Assembly (NCBI GenBank): GCA_002727895.1
Contig: PBUO01000057.1
Span: forward strand, 18,157-63,673
DNA: 45,517 bases
Source: Acidimicrobiaceae bacterium
Lineage (GTDB): Bacteria; Actinomycetota; Acidimicrobiia; Acidimicrobiales; MedAcidi-G1
Direction of reading: 5' to 3'
Part shown: piece after piece, positions 32,757-40,494 of the stretch
How the letters are laid out: the number at the start of each line of letters is the position of its first letter
Position numbering within the stretch: position 1 is the stretch's first letter
Notes under the pieces: model-generated
Databases searched by the model: none
Told to the model about the DNA's origin: nothing
What the model saw: only the letters and a program-made list of their open reading frames with translations
Program-made: the position numbers and the translations under genes

Positions 32757-33305
32757 TCAGCCACCGTGGTCGATCAGGTGGTCGACAACGGCCAGCAGCC
32801 AGACATGGTGGGTCATCTCAACGATGTTGTAGGCATCGCTATCCACCCAAAGGTCGACGTCACCCAAGCCTCGCATCGGATTATCTTTGGCAAACCCGGT
32901 GAGACATGCCAGCCCGAGTCCCATGGCGCGGGCCTGCTCGGCTCCCCGCACCATGTTCGGCGAAGCGCCGCTGCTGCTGACCAGCACAACGAGGTCCGAC
33001 GGATCCGCGTAGGCCTCGAGCGCTCGGGCCACCCAGTTCTCGTAACCAAAGTCATTGGCAAAGCAGGTAAGGAGATCGGCCTCGTTGAAGTTGACGGCTC
33101 GGATGCCAGCCGCTTTGGTGAGGTCAACCGAGACGTGACTGGCCATCGCCGCGCTCCCACCGTTGCCGGCGAGGATCACCTTTCCGCCGACTTTGGCCGC
33201 AGTCCTGAACATTTCGCCCAACCGCCGGAGTTCATCGTGGACCACGTCGTCTATAGCCGCGGCGAGCACCGTGAAGTAGCGGTTGAAATAGTCCTCTTCG
33301 CTCAC
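32757..33305 (-). CDS. gmhA: Sedoheptulose-7-phosphate isomerase
   Basis: SIS-domain protein of 182 residues expected to convert sedoheptulose 7-phosphate to D-glycero-D-manno-heptose 7-phosphate, the first step of heptose activation. GNGGSAAMASH (47-57) is the phosphosugar-binding signature, FNEADLLTCFANDFGYE matches the GmhA active-site strand, and SSSGASPNMVRG forms the second phosphate loop. GTG at 33305 is preferred: AAGGAG sits 8 nt upstream and the protein then has normal GmhA length; the frame could open as far as 33452 but would overlap the next gene. The 88-bp gap upstream contains a TACCCT box on the minus strand (33340-33345) that could start a heptose-module transcript, a weak call. 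Confidence 0.88.
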   Translation of the reverse strand: MSEEDYFNRYFTVLAAAIDDVVHDELRRLGEMFRTAAKVGGKVILAGNGGSAAMASHVSVDLTKAAGIRAVNFNEADLLTCFANDFGYENWVARALEAYADPSDLVVLVSSSGASPNMVRGAEQARAMGLGLACLTGFAKDNPMRGLGDVDLWVDSDAYNIVEMTHHVWLLAVVDHLIDHGG

Positions 33306-33393
33306 CTCGCCGTCTCCTTGTGCCTCTTCCCAAATTCCAAGGGTAATGACCGGTCTGGCACCGCCATGCCATGTCCGCCGGGCGGCGAAGTGC

Positions 33394-34461
33394 CTAGCTG
33401 TCAGACCCCTGCCGTGCGACCTCCTCCACGAGGGACACGAACTCACGTGCATCAGCGGACCAGTCGTAGCGGTCCCGAACCGCCGCCCGGCCGTTCCGGG
33501 CGAAACGCTCCCGCAGGTCGGCGTCTCTCAAAAGTTCGATGGCCTCAACCAAGGCTCCCACATCCCCGTAGGGAACGACGATGCCGGCATCCGCGTGCTC
33601 CACGATCCGCCGCGCCACGGGGTTCGGCGTGGTTATCACCGGGACTCCCCGGGCCATGTACTCAAGGATTTTGGTCGGCACCGAGTCCCGGTAATTGGGC
33701 CGGTCGTCGAGGAGAGCGAGGCCAGCTTGCGCTCCCTCAATAGCAGACAAGGCGGACGGGTTAGGCACAAAGCCATGGACCCGAACGTCTTCCCGCTCTT
33801 GATCGAGGATCCGTTTGGCACTGGGATCGACCGGTCCATATAGATCTAGGGCGACACCGTCAACTGCGGCCACCGCGCCGAGCATCGTCTCCAGCCCCCG
33901 ACTGAGCGAAACACGGCCTAGGTAGACGACCCGGTCCGGGCCCGACGGGGCTACACGTTCGGGGACGACCGGGGTATTGCGAACTACTGGACGGTCACCA
34001 TGTCGCACCCGGTAGACCTCCTCGGCTAGAACCAGATGGAGTCGCCGCGCCACCCACCGTTCCCACGATCGGGCCGCCAGCGCGACTGCAGGACGGACCG
34101 GACCGGGTATCCATGCCTTGTCCCGGACCTGGGCCGGCAGGTCCTCGTGCATGTCGAAGATGGCAGGGCCGGTGATCGACCGTCGGAGCAGCGTGAGTTC
34201 CGGGTCGTGGAGGATGGTGACGGCCGCTGTCGGAGTCTCCTCGGCTAGTACCGAAGCAGCCCGTCGGAGGGCCGACCAGCGGCGGCGTCCCAAAGCGCGC
34301 GGCACTTCTCGGTGCACCAGGCCTGGCCGTTCCAGGTCTCGATCCGAAGAGGGCGCCACGTAAACGACCTCGTTCCCAGCAGCCAGCAGGGCCGGGATCT
34401 GCCGGTAATGAATCCGCGCGTCCTCCGGGTGGTGGACGATCGTGGCCACGACCACCTTCAC
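33394..34461 (-). CDS. GT4-like glycosyltransferase
   Basis: A 355-residue GT-B glycosyltransferase. The N-terminus VVVATIVHHPEDARIHYRQI is the acceptor-side Rossmann start, VVYLGRVSLSRGLETML begins the donor domain, and SVPTKILEYMARGVPVIT is the E-x7-type donor-binding signature. It starts 9 bp after the wbpA-like stop and stands 88 bp before gmhA, so it may end the rightmost leftward operon. No membrane segment is visible; it would act at the cytoplasmic face on a lipid-linked acceptor. The adjacent UDP-sugar dehydrogenase makes a uronic acid donor plausible, but this is not shown by sequence. Confidence 0.85.
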   Translation of the reverse strand: MKVVVATIVHHPEDARIHYRQIPALLAAGNEVVYVAPSSDRDLERPGLVHREVPRALGRRRWSALRRAASVLAEETPTAAVTILHDPELTLLRRSITGPAIFDMHEDLPAQVRDKAWIPGPVRPAVALAARSWERWVARRLHLVLAEEVYRVRHGDRPVVRNTPVVPERVAPSGPDRVVYLGRVSLSRGLETMLGAVAAVDGVALDLYGPVDPSAKRILDQEREDVRVHGFVPNPSALSAIEGAQAGLALLDDRPNYRDSVPTKILEYMARGVPVITTPNPVARRIVEHADAGIVVPYGDVGALVEAIELLRDADLRERFARNGRAAVRDRYDWSADAREFVSLVEEVARQGSDS

Positions 34462-34470
34462 GGGTGGTCC

Positions 34471-35739
34471 TCAGAGGCGTTCGACGTTCTCACCCACGAG
34501 CCGTCCGCTCGTGTCTAGGACAGCTGCCGCGTCATTGAGCACGTCTGAGTCGACCACCACCCGATGGGCCTGGAGCACCACGACGATGTCGGCGTCGGCC
34601 AGTCCGGTAGACGCTGCATCAACCGGACCGATCGAGGGAACGGGCTCTCCGTCGACCCAGAACTCCGGCACGTGGGGATCGAGATAGCCGACCTCGGCCC
34701 CCATCGACCGGAGCAGCGCGACGAGCGGGCGGGCCGGAGTCTCCCGGACGTCGCTGATGTCGGCCTTGTAGGAAACGCCGACCAGGACGACCTTCGAACC
34801 GTTGACCGCCTTGCGCTCCGCGTTGAGGGCATCCTGCACCCGCTTGGCCACATAGGCCGGCATCCTCTCGGACACCTCCTGTGCCAGTTCCACGAAGCGG
34901 AATCTGTAGCCCAGCGACCGCACCACCCACGAAAGGTAGTTGGGGTCGATCGGGATGCAGTGGCCTCCGACTCCCGGCCCCGGGTAGAACGCCTGGAAGC
35001 CAAAGGGCTTGGTGGATGCGGCCTCGATCGACGACCACAGGTCGATGCCCAGTTCATGGCAGAACACCGCCATCTCGTTGACCAGCGCGATGTTGACGTG
35101 CCGGTAAGTGTTCTCCAATAGCTTGGCCAGTTCGGCCTCCCGGAGGCCCACCGTGGGGACGACCTGGTCGACGAGGCGGCCGTAGAAGGTGGACGCGGCC
35201 TCGGTACATCCATCGGTCAGACCGCCCACCACCTTGGGGGTGTTCCGCAGGCCGAAGCGGGCATTCCCCGGGTCGATCCTCTCCGGGGAATACGCGAGGT
35301 GGAAGTCGTCACCGGCCACCAGACCGCTCGCTTCTTCGATGATGGGACGGACGCACTCCCCGGTGGTTCCCGGGTAGGTCGTCGATTCCAGAACGACGAG
35401 GGTCCCGGGGCGGAGGTTGGTCCCGACCGACCGCGATGCTGACTCCACCGCTCCCAGGTCGGGGGTTCCATCGTCCGACAACGGCGTCGGCACGCAGACC
35501 ACCACGACGTCCGCCTTCTCGATACACGACGCATCGGCGGTGGCGGAGAATCCATTGGCCAGCATCTCAGCAACGTCGGTGGCGTCGAGGTCGTCCACGT
35601 GAGAGTGGCCGGCGTTCAGGCCCTTCACCACCGACGAGGAGACGTCGAGGCCGGTAACCCGAAAGCCACACCGGCACGCCTCCTGGGCGAGCGGCAGGCC
35701 GACGTAACCGAGCCCGATGATGGTCAGAGAGTCAGCCAC
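34471..35739 (-). CDS. wbpA: UDP-N-acetyl-glucosamine 6-dehydrogenase-like, WbpA type
   Basis: NAD-dependent UDP-sugar 6-dehydrogenase of 422 residues. IIGLGYVGLPLA (7-18) binds NAD, VVCVPTPL (80-87) and LESTTYPGTT follow, K205 in AELAKLLENTYR and the nucleophile C261 in GPGVGGHCIPIDP are the catalytic residues. FYPGPGVGGHCIPIDP resembles WbpA-type enzymes that act on UDP-GlcNAc (UDP-glucose is the alternative). It would supply UDP-GlcNAcA to the WbpB/E/D homologues at 6767-9372, though it is encoded 27 kb away. Start ATG with a 19-bp gap after the previous glycosyltransferase. Confidence 0.87.
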   Translation of the reverse strand: MADSLTIIGLGYVGLPLAQEACRCGFRVTGLDVSSSVVKGLNAGHSHVDDLDATDVAEMLANGFSATADASCIEKADVVVVCVPTPLSDDGTPDLGAVESASRSVGTNLRPGTLVVLESTTYPGTTGECVRPIIEEASGLVAGDDFHLAYSPERIDPGNARFGLRNTPKVVGGLTDGCTEAASTFYGRLVDQVVPTVGLREAELAKLLENTYRHVNIALVNEMAVFCHELGIDLWSSIEAASTKPFGFQAFYPGPGVGGHCIPIDPNYLSWVVRSLGYRFRFVELAQEVSERMPAYVAKRVQDALNAERKAVNGSKVVLVGVSYKADISDVRETPARPLVALLRSMGAEVGYLDPHVPEFWVDGEPVPSIGPVDAASTGLADADIVVVLQAHRVVVDSDVLNDAAAVLDTSGRLVGENVERL

Positions 35740-35758
35740 GATCAGTGGAGGCTAGCGG

Positions 35759-37270
35759 TCAGCCTGCGGATGCCTGTAGGGAGAGCCAGGCATCGGGTTG
35801 GGCGAGGTCGGCCACGGTGACCGAGTCGATGCGGTGGGCGCGACGGATCTCGCGAAGACGGCCCAGCAGGTGGTCCTCCCAGCTCTCCGGTCCGTCGTGG
35901 GAGGACCGCGATGGCACGACCTCGACCACCAACCCGCTCCGGGACCCGGTGAAGCGCCGAAGTTTTGGGTCGAGGACGAATTCCTCGTCCAGGTGCTCGG
36001 CCACGTCCGGCGGCGCCTCGGTGGTTACCAGCACCGGAGCGAATCCCGTGGCCCGATCCCTCTGCGTCACGAGGGAACGGACGACTCCGGCCACGCCGGC
36101 AGCGTCCATCCCCACGCACGATACGAGGACCCTCGGCCGCTGCTCCCGGAGCCCAGCCGGCATCCGCCCCGTGGGCGCAGCCCGGCCGGCCGCCGAGGAC
36201 GGCCCGCCGATCAGGTTGCCCAGACGCGCCACGTGTGCAACATGTGAGAACCGCTCGTCCACCACCCGGCGGCCCCTCTCGGAGGCCTCAAGCCAGGCCT
36301 GGGAATCCCGGTGGAGGGATGCGACCAGGTCGCCCACCCCGGCCGACTCGACGTACCGGCAGGCCTCGCCGAACAGGTCTTCGAAGTGTGGCGGGAGGAC
36401 GACCACGCAACCCGAAGCCAACGCCTCGATCACCGTCCGGCCGAAGGCCTCGACGAGGTCCGGGTGGTGGAAGTAGACGAAGAAGTCGACGCCGGCGAGG
36501 AAGTCCGCAGCGTCCATCGCCCCGAAGGGAAGTACTTCCCAACGATCGGGAACCTCGTCCAGCAGGCCCTCCAACCCATCGACCCCGCCCAATACCCGCA
36601 CGGTCGCAGAACCGTCGGTCGGATAGGCCTCGGCCAAAGTGGCCGCGTCCCCGGGCCACTTGAGCACGCTGGGGCGACCATGACGGCCGATCACCGGCAC
36701 CTCTCCCGAGGGTCCGGAGCGGTCCACCGAATACCTCGTCGGATCGATCACCTCCACCCAGTCGGCTTCGGCCAGGGGCACGCCGGTGCCTTTCAGGCTG
36801 CGACGGACCACAGGGCTGACCGGATGCCAGACGGCCGGACCGCCCAGGGCCTCGGTGACGTGTTCGTGCACGTCCGAGGGCACGTAGTGGACGGTTCCGT
36901 CACGGTCCTGCGGCACCTGCCCGACGAACACCACCCGGACGTCGGACCAGACGTTGAGCCGCCCGCCGATCGCGTCCCTCAGCACTGTCGGATGCTTGAC
37001 CACGGCCAACCGGCAATCGACCGGCTCGTCAGGTCGGACGAGGACGAGCCGACCGTCGTCGATCAGGCCTCGAACAGAAGGGTGGAAGGTCCGGTCCCTA
37101 CGGAGGCTGGTCGACCTGCACTGCAGCGCGCCGACCCGGTAGCCGGCGTTCACGGCGGCCACGGTCTCCTCCACCAGACTCGATGACGATCCACCTGGAA
37201 ACCTCAGGTCGGTCAGGTAGAGGACGTCGAGTTCGGTCCGGCCGGATCGCCCGACGGCGGCTTCTCCCAT
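35759..37270 (-). CDS. Large GT-B-like glycosyltransferase with extra C-terminal Rossmann-like segment
   Basis: A 503-residue protein. LDVLYLTDLRFPGGSSSSL opens an acceptor-side Rossmann fold, and LVEAFGRTVIEALASGCVVV at about residue 290-310 is the E-x7-E donor signature, so a complete GT-B enzyme ends near residue 355. About 140 further residues follow a proline-rich joint: RPRVLVSCVGMDAAGVAGVV and VEVVPSRSS look like the first strands of another Rossmann domain without a second catalytic half. This tail is unusual. The ATG at 37270 has no ribosome site, but TAGAAG lies 6 nt upstream. It is the first gene of a leftward operon, divergent from the epimerase at 37439. Confidence 0.78.
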   Translation of the reverse strand: MGEAAVGRSGRTELDVLYLTDLRFPGGSSSSLVEETVAAVNAGYRVGALQCRSTSLRRDRTFHPSVRGLIDDGRLVLVRPDEPVDCRLAVVKHPTVLRDAIGGRLNVWSDVRVVFVGQVPQDRDGTVHYVPSDVHEHVTEALGGPAVWHPVSPVVRRSLKGTGVPLAEADWVEVIDPTRYSVDRSGPSGEVPVIGRHGRPSVLKWPGDAATLAEAYPTDGSATVRVLGGVDGLEGLLDEVPDRWEVLPFGAMDAADFLAGVDFFVYFHHPDLVEAFGRTVIEALASGCVVVLPPHFEDLFGEACRYVESAGVGDLVASLHRDSQAWLEASERGRRVVDERFSHVAHVARLGNLIGGPSSAAGRAAPTGRMPAGLREQRPRVLVSCVGMDAAGVAGVVRSLVTQRDRATGFAPVLVTTEAPPDVAEHLDEEFVLDPKLRRFTGSRSGLVVEVVPSRSSHDGPESWEDHLLGRLREIRRAHRIDSVTVADLAQPDAWLSLQASAG

Positions 37271-37276
37271 TTCAAT

Positions 37277-37282
37277 CTTCTA
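37277..37282 (-). promoter_or_regulatory. Candidate -10 for the leftward glycosyltransferase operon
   Basis: On the minus strand TGCTAGAAG reads as an extended -10 (TGn plus TAGAAG). Six nucleotides separate it from the ATG at 37270, so transcription would begin at or next to the start codon. The last base is G rather than T and no -35 is visible. Confidence 0.25.
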
Positions 37283-37355
37283 GCAGAAAGCGAAGGCACA
37301 GACGATGGCACCGCGGCCGGCCATCCCGTCCGAGGTCGCTCTGGGCCGCACGGGA

Positions 37356-37361
37356 TAAGTT
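37356..37361 (+). promoter_or_regulatory. Candidate -10 (TAAGTT) for the plus-strand epimerase
   Basis: TAAGTT in the context GGGATAAGTTGCGG lies in the 168-bp divergent gap, 77 nt before the epimerase ATG at 37439. The rest of the gap (37283-37438) holds no other feature I can support. Confidence 0.3.
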
Positions 37362-37438
37362 GCGGCCGTGGTCTCGAGAACCTCGTCTTGCTCCTTTGCA
37401 TCAACCGCTCGGCCCTGTCCAGAGACCGTGAGGCCTCG

Positions 37439-38395
37439 ATGAAGGTCGTCGTCACCGGCGGTGCTGGATTCGTCGGCGGAAACCTCGTCAGGCGCCTGGT
37501 CGGCGGGCCGGGTGTCGAGCAGGTTGTCGTGGTGGACGACCTGTCCTTTGGCTTCCCATCGAACCTCGACGGCCTCGACGTCGACCTCGTGGAAGGTTCG
37601 ATCCTGGACCCCGACGTCCTCGACCCGGCGATGGACGGCGCCTCGACCGTCGTCCATCTCGCAGCCCGGTCGTCAGTTCCCCGGTCGGTCGCCCATCCGG
37701 TCGCCGCACACGAAGCGAACGCAACCGGCACAGTCCGGGTCCTCGAGGCGGCCCGGCGGGCTGGTGGCGCACAGGTCATCGTGGCGTCCTCGTCCTCCGT
37801 CTACGGAGCCAACGAGGCACTCCCCAAGCACGAAGGCCTGGCAACCAGGCCGATCAGCCCCTACGCGGCATCCAAGCTGGCCACCGAGTCGTACGCCTTG
37901 GCATGGGGCCATAGCTACGGGCTCCCCGTCCTGGCCCTCCGCTTCTTCAACATCTTCGGGCCCCTCCAACCACCGCTGCACGCCTATGCGGCAGCCATCC
38001 CGTCCTTCCTGGCCGCCGCCTTCCAGGGGCTCCCCCTCCCGGTCCATGGAGACGGGACCCAGAGCCGGGACTTCACATACGTGGCCACGGCGGTCAACGT
38101 CATCGCCGAGGCGATCCATCGGCGCGTCCACCATCCCGAACCCGTCAACCTCGCCTTCGGCTCCCGAGTCTCCCTCCTCGAGGTGATCGAAAACCTGTCT
38201 TCAATCCTGGGCAGGGACCTTCCCATCGAACACCTCGAGCCACGGGTCGGGGACGTCCCGCGGTCACAGGCCGACGCCTCCACCCTGCAGAGCCTGTTCC
38301 CGTCGATCTCGCCGACGCCGCTCCGGGAGGGCCTGGAGCAGACCGTGGCGTGGTTCGAGTTGGCCCGCCCTTGGGAGCGCCTCGACGCCTCCTGA
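37439..38395 (+). CDS. NAD-dependent UDP-sugar epimerase (extended SDR)
   Basis: Extended SDR of 318 residues. GGAGFVGGN (7-15) binds NAD, SSSSVYG gives the active-site Ser and PYAASK the Tyr142/Lys146 pair, and LRFFNIFGPLQPP is a substrate-loop motif of UDP-hexose 4-epimerases such as WbpP/GalE relatives. The ATG at 37439 was chosen because it opens directly at MKVVVTGGAG with GAGG 6 nt upstream; the frame extends to 37388 without homology. It is the only plus-strand gene in the right third, divergent from a glycosyltransferase and convergent with the WecA-like gene, whose stop is 15 bp away. It likely makes a UDP-galacto-configured sugar. Confidence 0.83.
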   Translation: MKVVVTGGAGFVGGNLVRRLVGGPGVEQVVVVDDLSFGFPSNLDGLDVDLVEGSILDPDVLDPAMDGASTVVHLAARSSVPRSVAHPVAAHEANATGTVRVLEAARRAGGAQVIVASSSSVYGANEALPKHEGLATRPISPYAASKLATESYALAWGHSYGLPVLALRFFNIFGPLQPPLHAYAAAIPSFLAAAFQGLPLPVHGDGTQSRDFTYVATAVNVIAEAIHRRVHHPEPVNLAFGSRVSLLEVIENLSSILGRDLPIEHLEPRVGDVPRSQADASTLQSLFPSISPTPLREGLEQTVAWFELARPWERLDAS

Positions 38396-38410
38396 TCGCC
38401 CCGGGGCCAG

Positions 38411-39487
38411 TCAGTCCCGTTCCGATGCAGCGCGATGCTCGACAAAGCGAAAGTGCCGTCGCCCACTCTCCGGGTAGACCGGCACGAGACTCAGGAGTCC
38501 GGCGATTCCTGCCGCGGTGGCCACGACCAACCCGGCCAACAGCCAGGCGGACACCGAGTCCACGCGACTGATGACGTAGGCGATGATTCCGGCACTGGCA
38601 GAGCCGAAGTACGTCAGTCCGACGGCGATCGGGACCGGGATCCCGCTCCGGACCAGCCGATGGCTGACATGGTCCTGACCGCCTTGGAACGGGCTCCGGC
38701 CGGTGGCCAGACGGCACAGGGTGACGAGCGTGGTATCGGTGATCGGCAGGGCGCAGATCACCACGGGGACGAGGAATGAACCGGCCACCGAATCGTCGAA
38801 ACGCAACTTGATCCCCAGGTAGGCGACCAGGAACCCAAGGAAGAGCGCTCCCCCGTCCCCCATGTAGATGCGGGCCGGGTGGAAGTTGTGTCGGAGGAAG
38901 CCCAATGCGCACCCCGACAGGCCGACGGCCAGGGCGGCAACGAGGAACTGGCCGTTGCCAACCGCCACCAGGAAGATCGCCCCGGCACAGATGACCGCCT
39001 GGCCGGCCGCCAGCCCGTCCATGTTGTCCAGCAGGTTGAACGCGTTGACGATCCCCACCACCCAGAGGATGGTCAGGGCGAGGTCGACCAGGTCTCCGCT
39101 GGCCATGCGGACGCCCTCGTCCATCGCCCAGACCTGCACGGCACACAACACCTCGACGGCCAGCCGGACAATCGGGGAAAGGTCCCAGAGGTCATCGGCC
39201 AGACCCACCACTGCGAGGCCCACGGCCATCAGGAGGACCACCACGAGCTCGTCCAGACCGCTCTCCGGCCGTTCCACAAGTGCGGCGACGACCACCGCTG
39301 CGGCAAAGGACACGACGATGGCCAGCCCTCCCAGGTATGGGGTGGGCGACTCGTGGCTCTTGTGTCCCCCGGGCTGGTCGAGGATCCCATTGCGGGTGGC
39401 CAGGGCCATGGCCACCGGAGTGAGGATCAGGCAGAGCACGGCCGAAGCGGTAAAGATGCTCAGGTACTCCCACCAGATTCCCGTCAT
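38411..39487 (-). CDS. Polyprenyl-phosphate sugar-1-phosphate transferase (WecA/TagO/MraY family)
   Basis: Integral membrane enzyme of 358 residues that starts glycan synthesis by moving a HexNAc-1-phosphate from a UDP-sugar to undecaprenyl (or decaprenyl) phosphate. Family motifs are complete: GLADDLWDL (catalytic Asp pair), NAFNLLDNMDGL, ARIYMGDGGALFLGF and HVSHRL. Roughly ten hydrophobic segments are spread along the protein, starting at residues 5-28. The MDGL and the HxSHR loop fit WecA/TagO/Rv1302-type enzymes rather than MraY itself. It begins 7 bp after the epimerase at 39495. This makes the lipid-linked, stepwise nature of the glycan clear; the first sugar is probably GlcNAc or a derivative. 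Confidence 0.92.
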   Translation of the reverse strand: MTGIWWEYLSIFTASAVLCLILTPVAMALATRNGILDQPGGHKSHESPTPYLGGLAIVVSFAAAVVVAALVERPESGLDELVVVLLMAVGLAVVGLADDLWDLSPIVRLAVEVLCAVQVWAMDEGVRMASGDLVDLALTILWVVGIVNAFNLLDNMDGLAAGQAVICAGAIFLVAVGNGQFLVAALAVGLSGCALGFLRHNFHPARIYMGDGGALFLGFLVAYLGIKLRFDDSVAGSFLVPVVICALPITDTTLVTLCRLATGRSPFQGGQDHVSHRLVRSGIPVPIAVGLTYFGSASAGIIAYVISRVDSVSAWLLAGLVVATAAGIAGLLSLVPVYPESGRRHFRFVEHRAASERD

Positions 39488-39494
39488 GCTCCCC

Positions 39495-40454
39495 CTAGCG
39501 TTGCTGGTGCGCGATCACCGCCTTGATGATCCCATCCAGGTCCTCCGAGGGGTGGAACCCCACCAACTCCCTGGCTCGGGTGGTGTCGGGGACACGTCGC
39601 TGCATGTCCTCGAACCCCTCCTCATAGGCCACGTCGTAAGGGATGAACTCGACGGAACTCGACGATCCTGCCAGCCGGATCACCCGCTCGGCGAGATCGC
39701 TCATCGAGATCTCCTCGGAGCCGCCGAGGTTGAAGACCCGGCCGAAGGCCTCAGGCTCCTCGGAGAGGACCAGGATTCCGCCGACCACGTCGTGGACGCT
39801 GCAGAAGCACCTTGTCTGGGAGCCATCCCCAAAAACGGTGAGGGGTTCGCCGCGCAACGCCTGGGTCACGAAACGTGGGATGACCATTCCATAGCTCCCG
39901 GTCTGGCGGGGCCCGACCGTGTTGAAGAGCCGGACGATGACCGTCTCGAGGCCCTTCTCCCGCCAGTACGTGTAGGCCAGGATCTCGTCGATGGCCTTGG
40001 CCTCCGAATAGGACCACCGGCTCTTGAGCGGCGACCCGAGGATCCGGTCGTCATCCTCCGACAGGCGGTCGGAGACGTTCTTTCCATAGATCTCCGACGT
40101 TGAGGCCACGAGCGTCCGTCGCCCGTACTTGTGTGCCTTCTCGACCACCACCTCGGTCCCGCGGATGTTGGTCATGAGGCTCTCAAGCGGCTTCTCGACG
40201 ATCAGATTGACGCCGACCGCGGCGGCGAGGTGGTACACCACGTCGCACCGCGACACGACGTGGTCGACCAGGTCTGCGTTCAGGATGGAACCAAGGACGA
40301 ACTCGGCGTCCGGGTTCCCGGTCAGGTGCTCGATGTTGGCCAGTCGACCCGTCGATAGGTCGTCGAGGAGCACCACCTGGTCACCCCGGTCCAACAGTCG
40401 GTCGGCGAGATGGGAACCGATGAAGCCCGCCCCACCGGTGATCAACGCGCGCAT
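39495..40454 (-). CDS. NAD-dependent nucleotide-sugar epimerase/dehydratase (UXS/4,6-dehydratase-like)
   Basis: Extended SDR of 319 residues. GGAGFIGSH (7-15), ASTSEIYG, and YSEAK (Y149/K153) form the active site; RLFNTVGPRQTGSYGMVIPR and GDGSQTRCFCSVHDVV are like UDP-glucuronate decarboxylases and dTDP-glucose 4,6-dehydratases. Presence of a UDP-uronate pathway (WbpA) makes decarboxylation or 4-epimerisation of a UDP-uronic acid possible. The ATG at 40454 lacks a ribosome site, but TAGGCT lies exactly 6 nt upstream, compatible with a leaderless mRNA starting here. It shares an operon with the WecA-like gene (7-bp gap). Confidence 0.82.
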   Translation of the reverse strand: MRALITGGAGFIGSHLADRLLDRGDQVVLLDDLSTGRLANIEHLTGNPDAEFVLGSILNADLVDHVVSRCDVVYHLAAAVGVNLIVEKPLESLMTNIRGTEVVVEKAHKYGRRTLVASTSEIYGKNVSDRLSEDDDRILGSPLKSRWSYSEAKAIDEILAYTYWREKGLETVIVRLFNTVGPRQTGSYGMVIPRFVTQALRGEPLTVFGDGSQTRCFCSVHDVVGGILVLSEEPEAFGRVFNLGGSEEISMSDLAERVIRLAGSSSSVEFIPYDVAYEEGFEDMQRRVPDTTRARELVGFHPSEDLDGIIKAVIAHQQR

Positions 40455-40460
40455 CGCCCG

Positions 40461-40466
40461 AGCCTA
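40461..40466 (-). promoter_or_regulatory. Candidate leaderless promoter -10 (GGTAGGCT)
   Basis: On the minus strand GGTAGGCT is followed by 6 nt and then the ATG at 40454, placing the A of ATG at the expected transcription start. The 40-bp gap to the upstream glycosyltransferase stop has no Shine-Dalgarno. This is the best-placed of the candidate boxes in the window. Confidence 0.4.
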
Positions 40467-40494
40467 CCGCCGGGGTCCCGTCGGGTAGGGAGGA

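Noticed and set aside
38868..40103. Plus-strand open frame of about 410 codons
   Set aside because: Antisense to the WecA-like and epimerase genes, with low-complexity composition.
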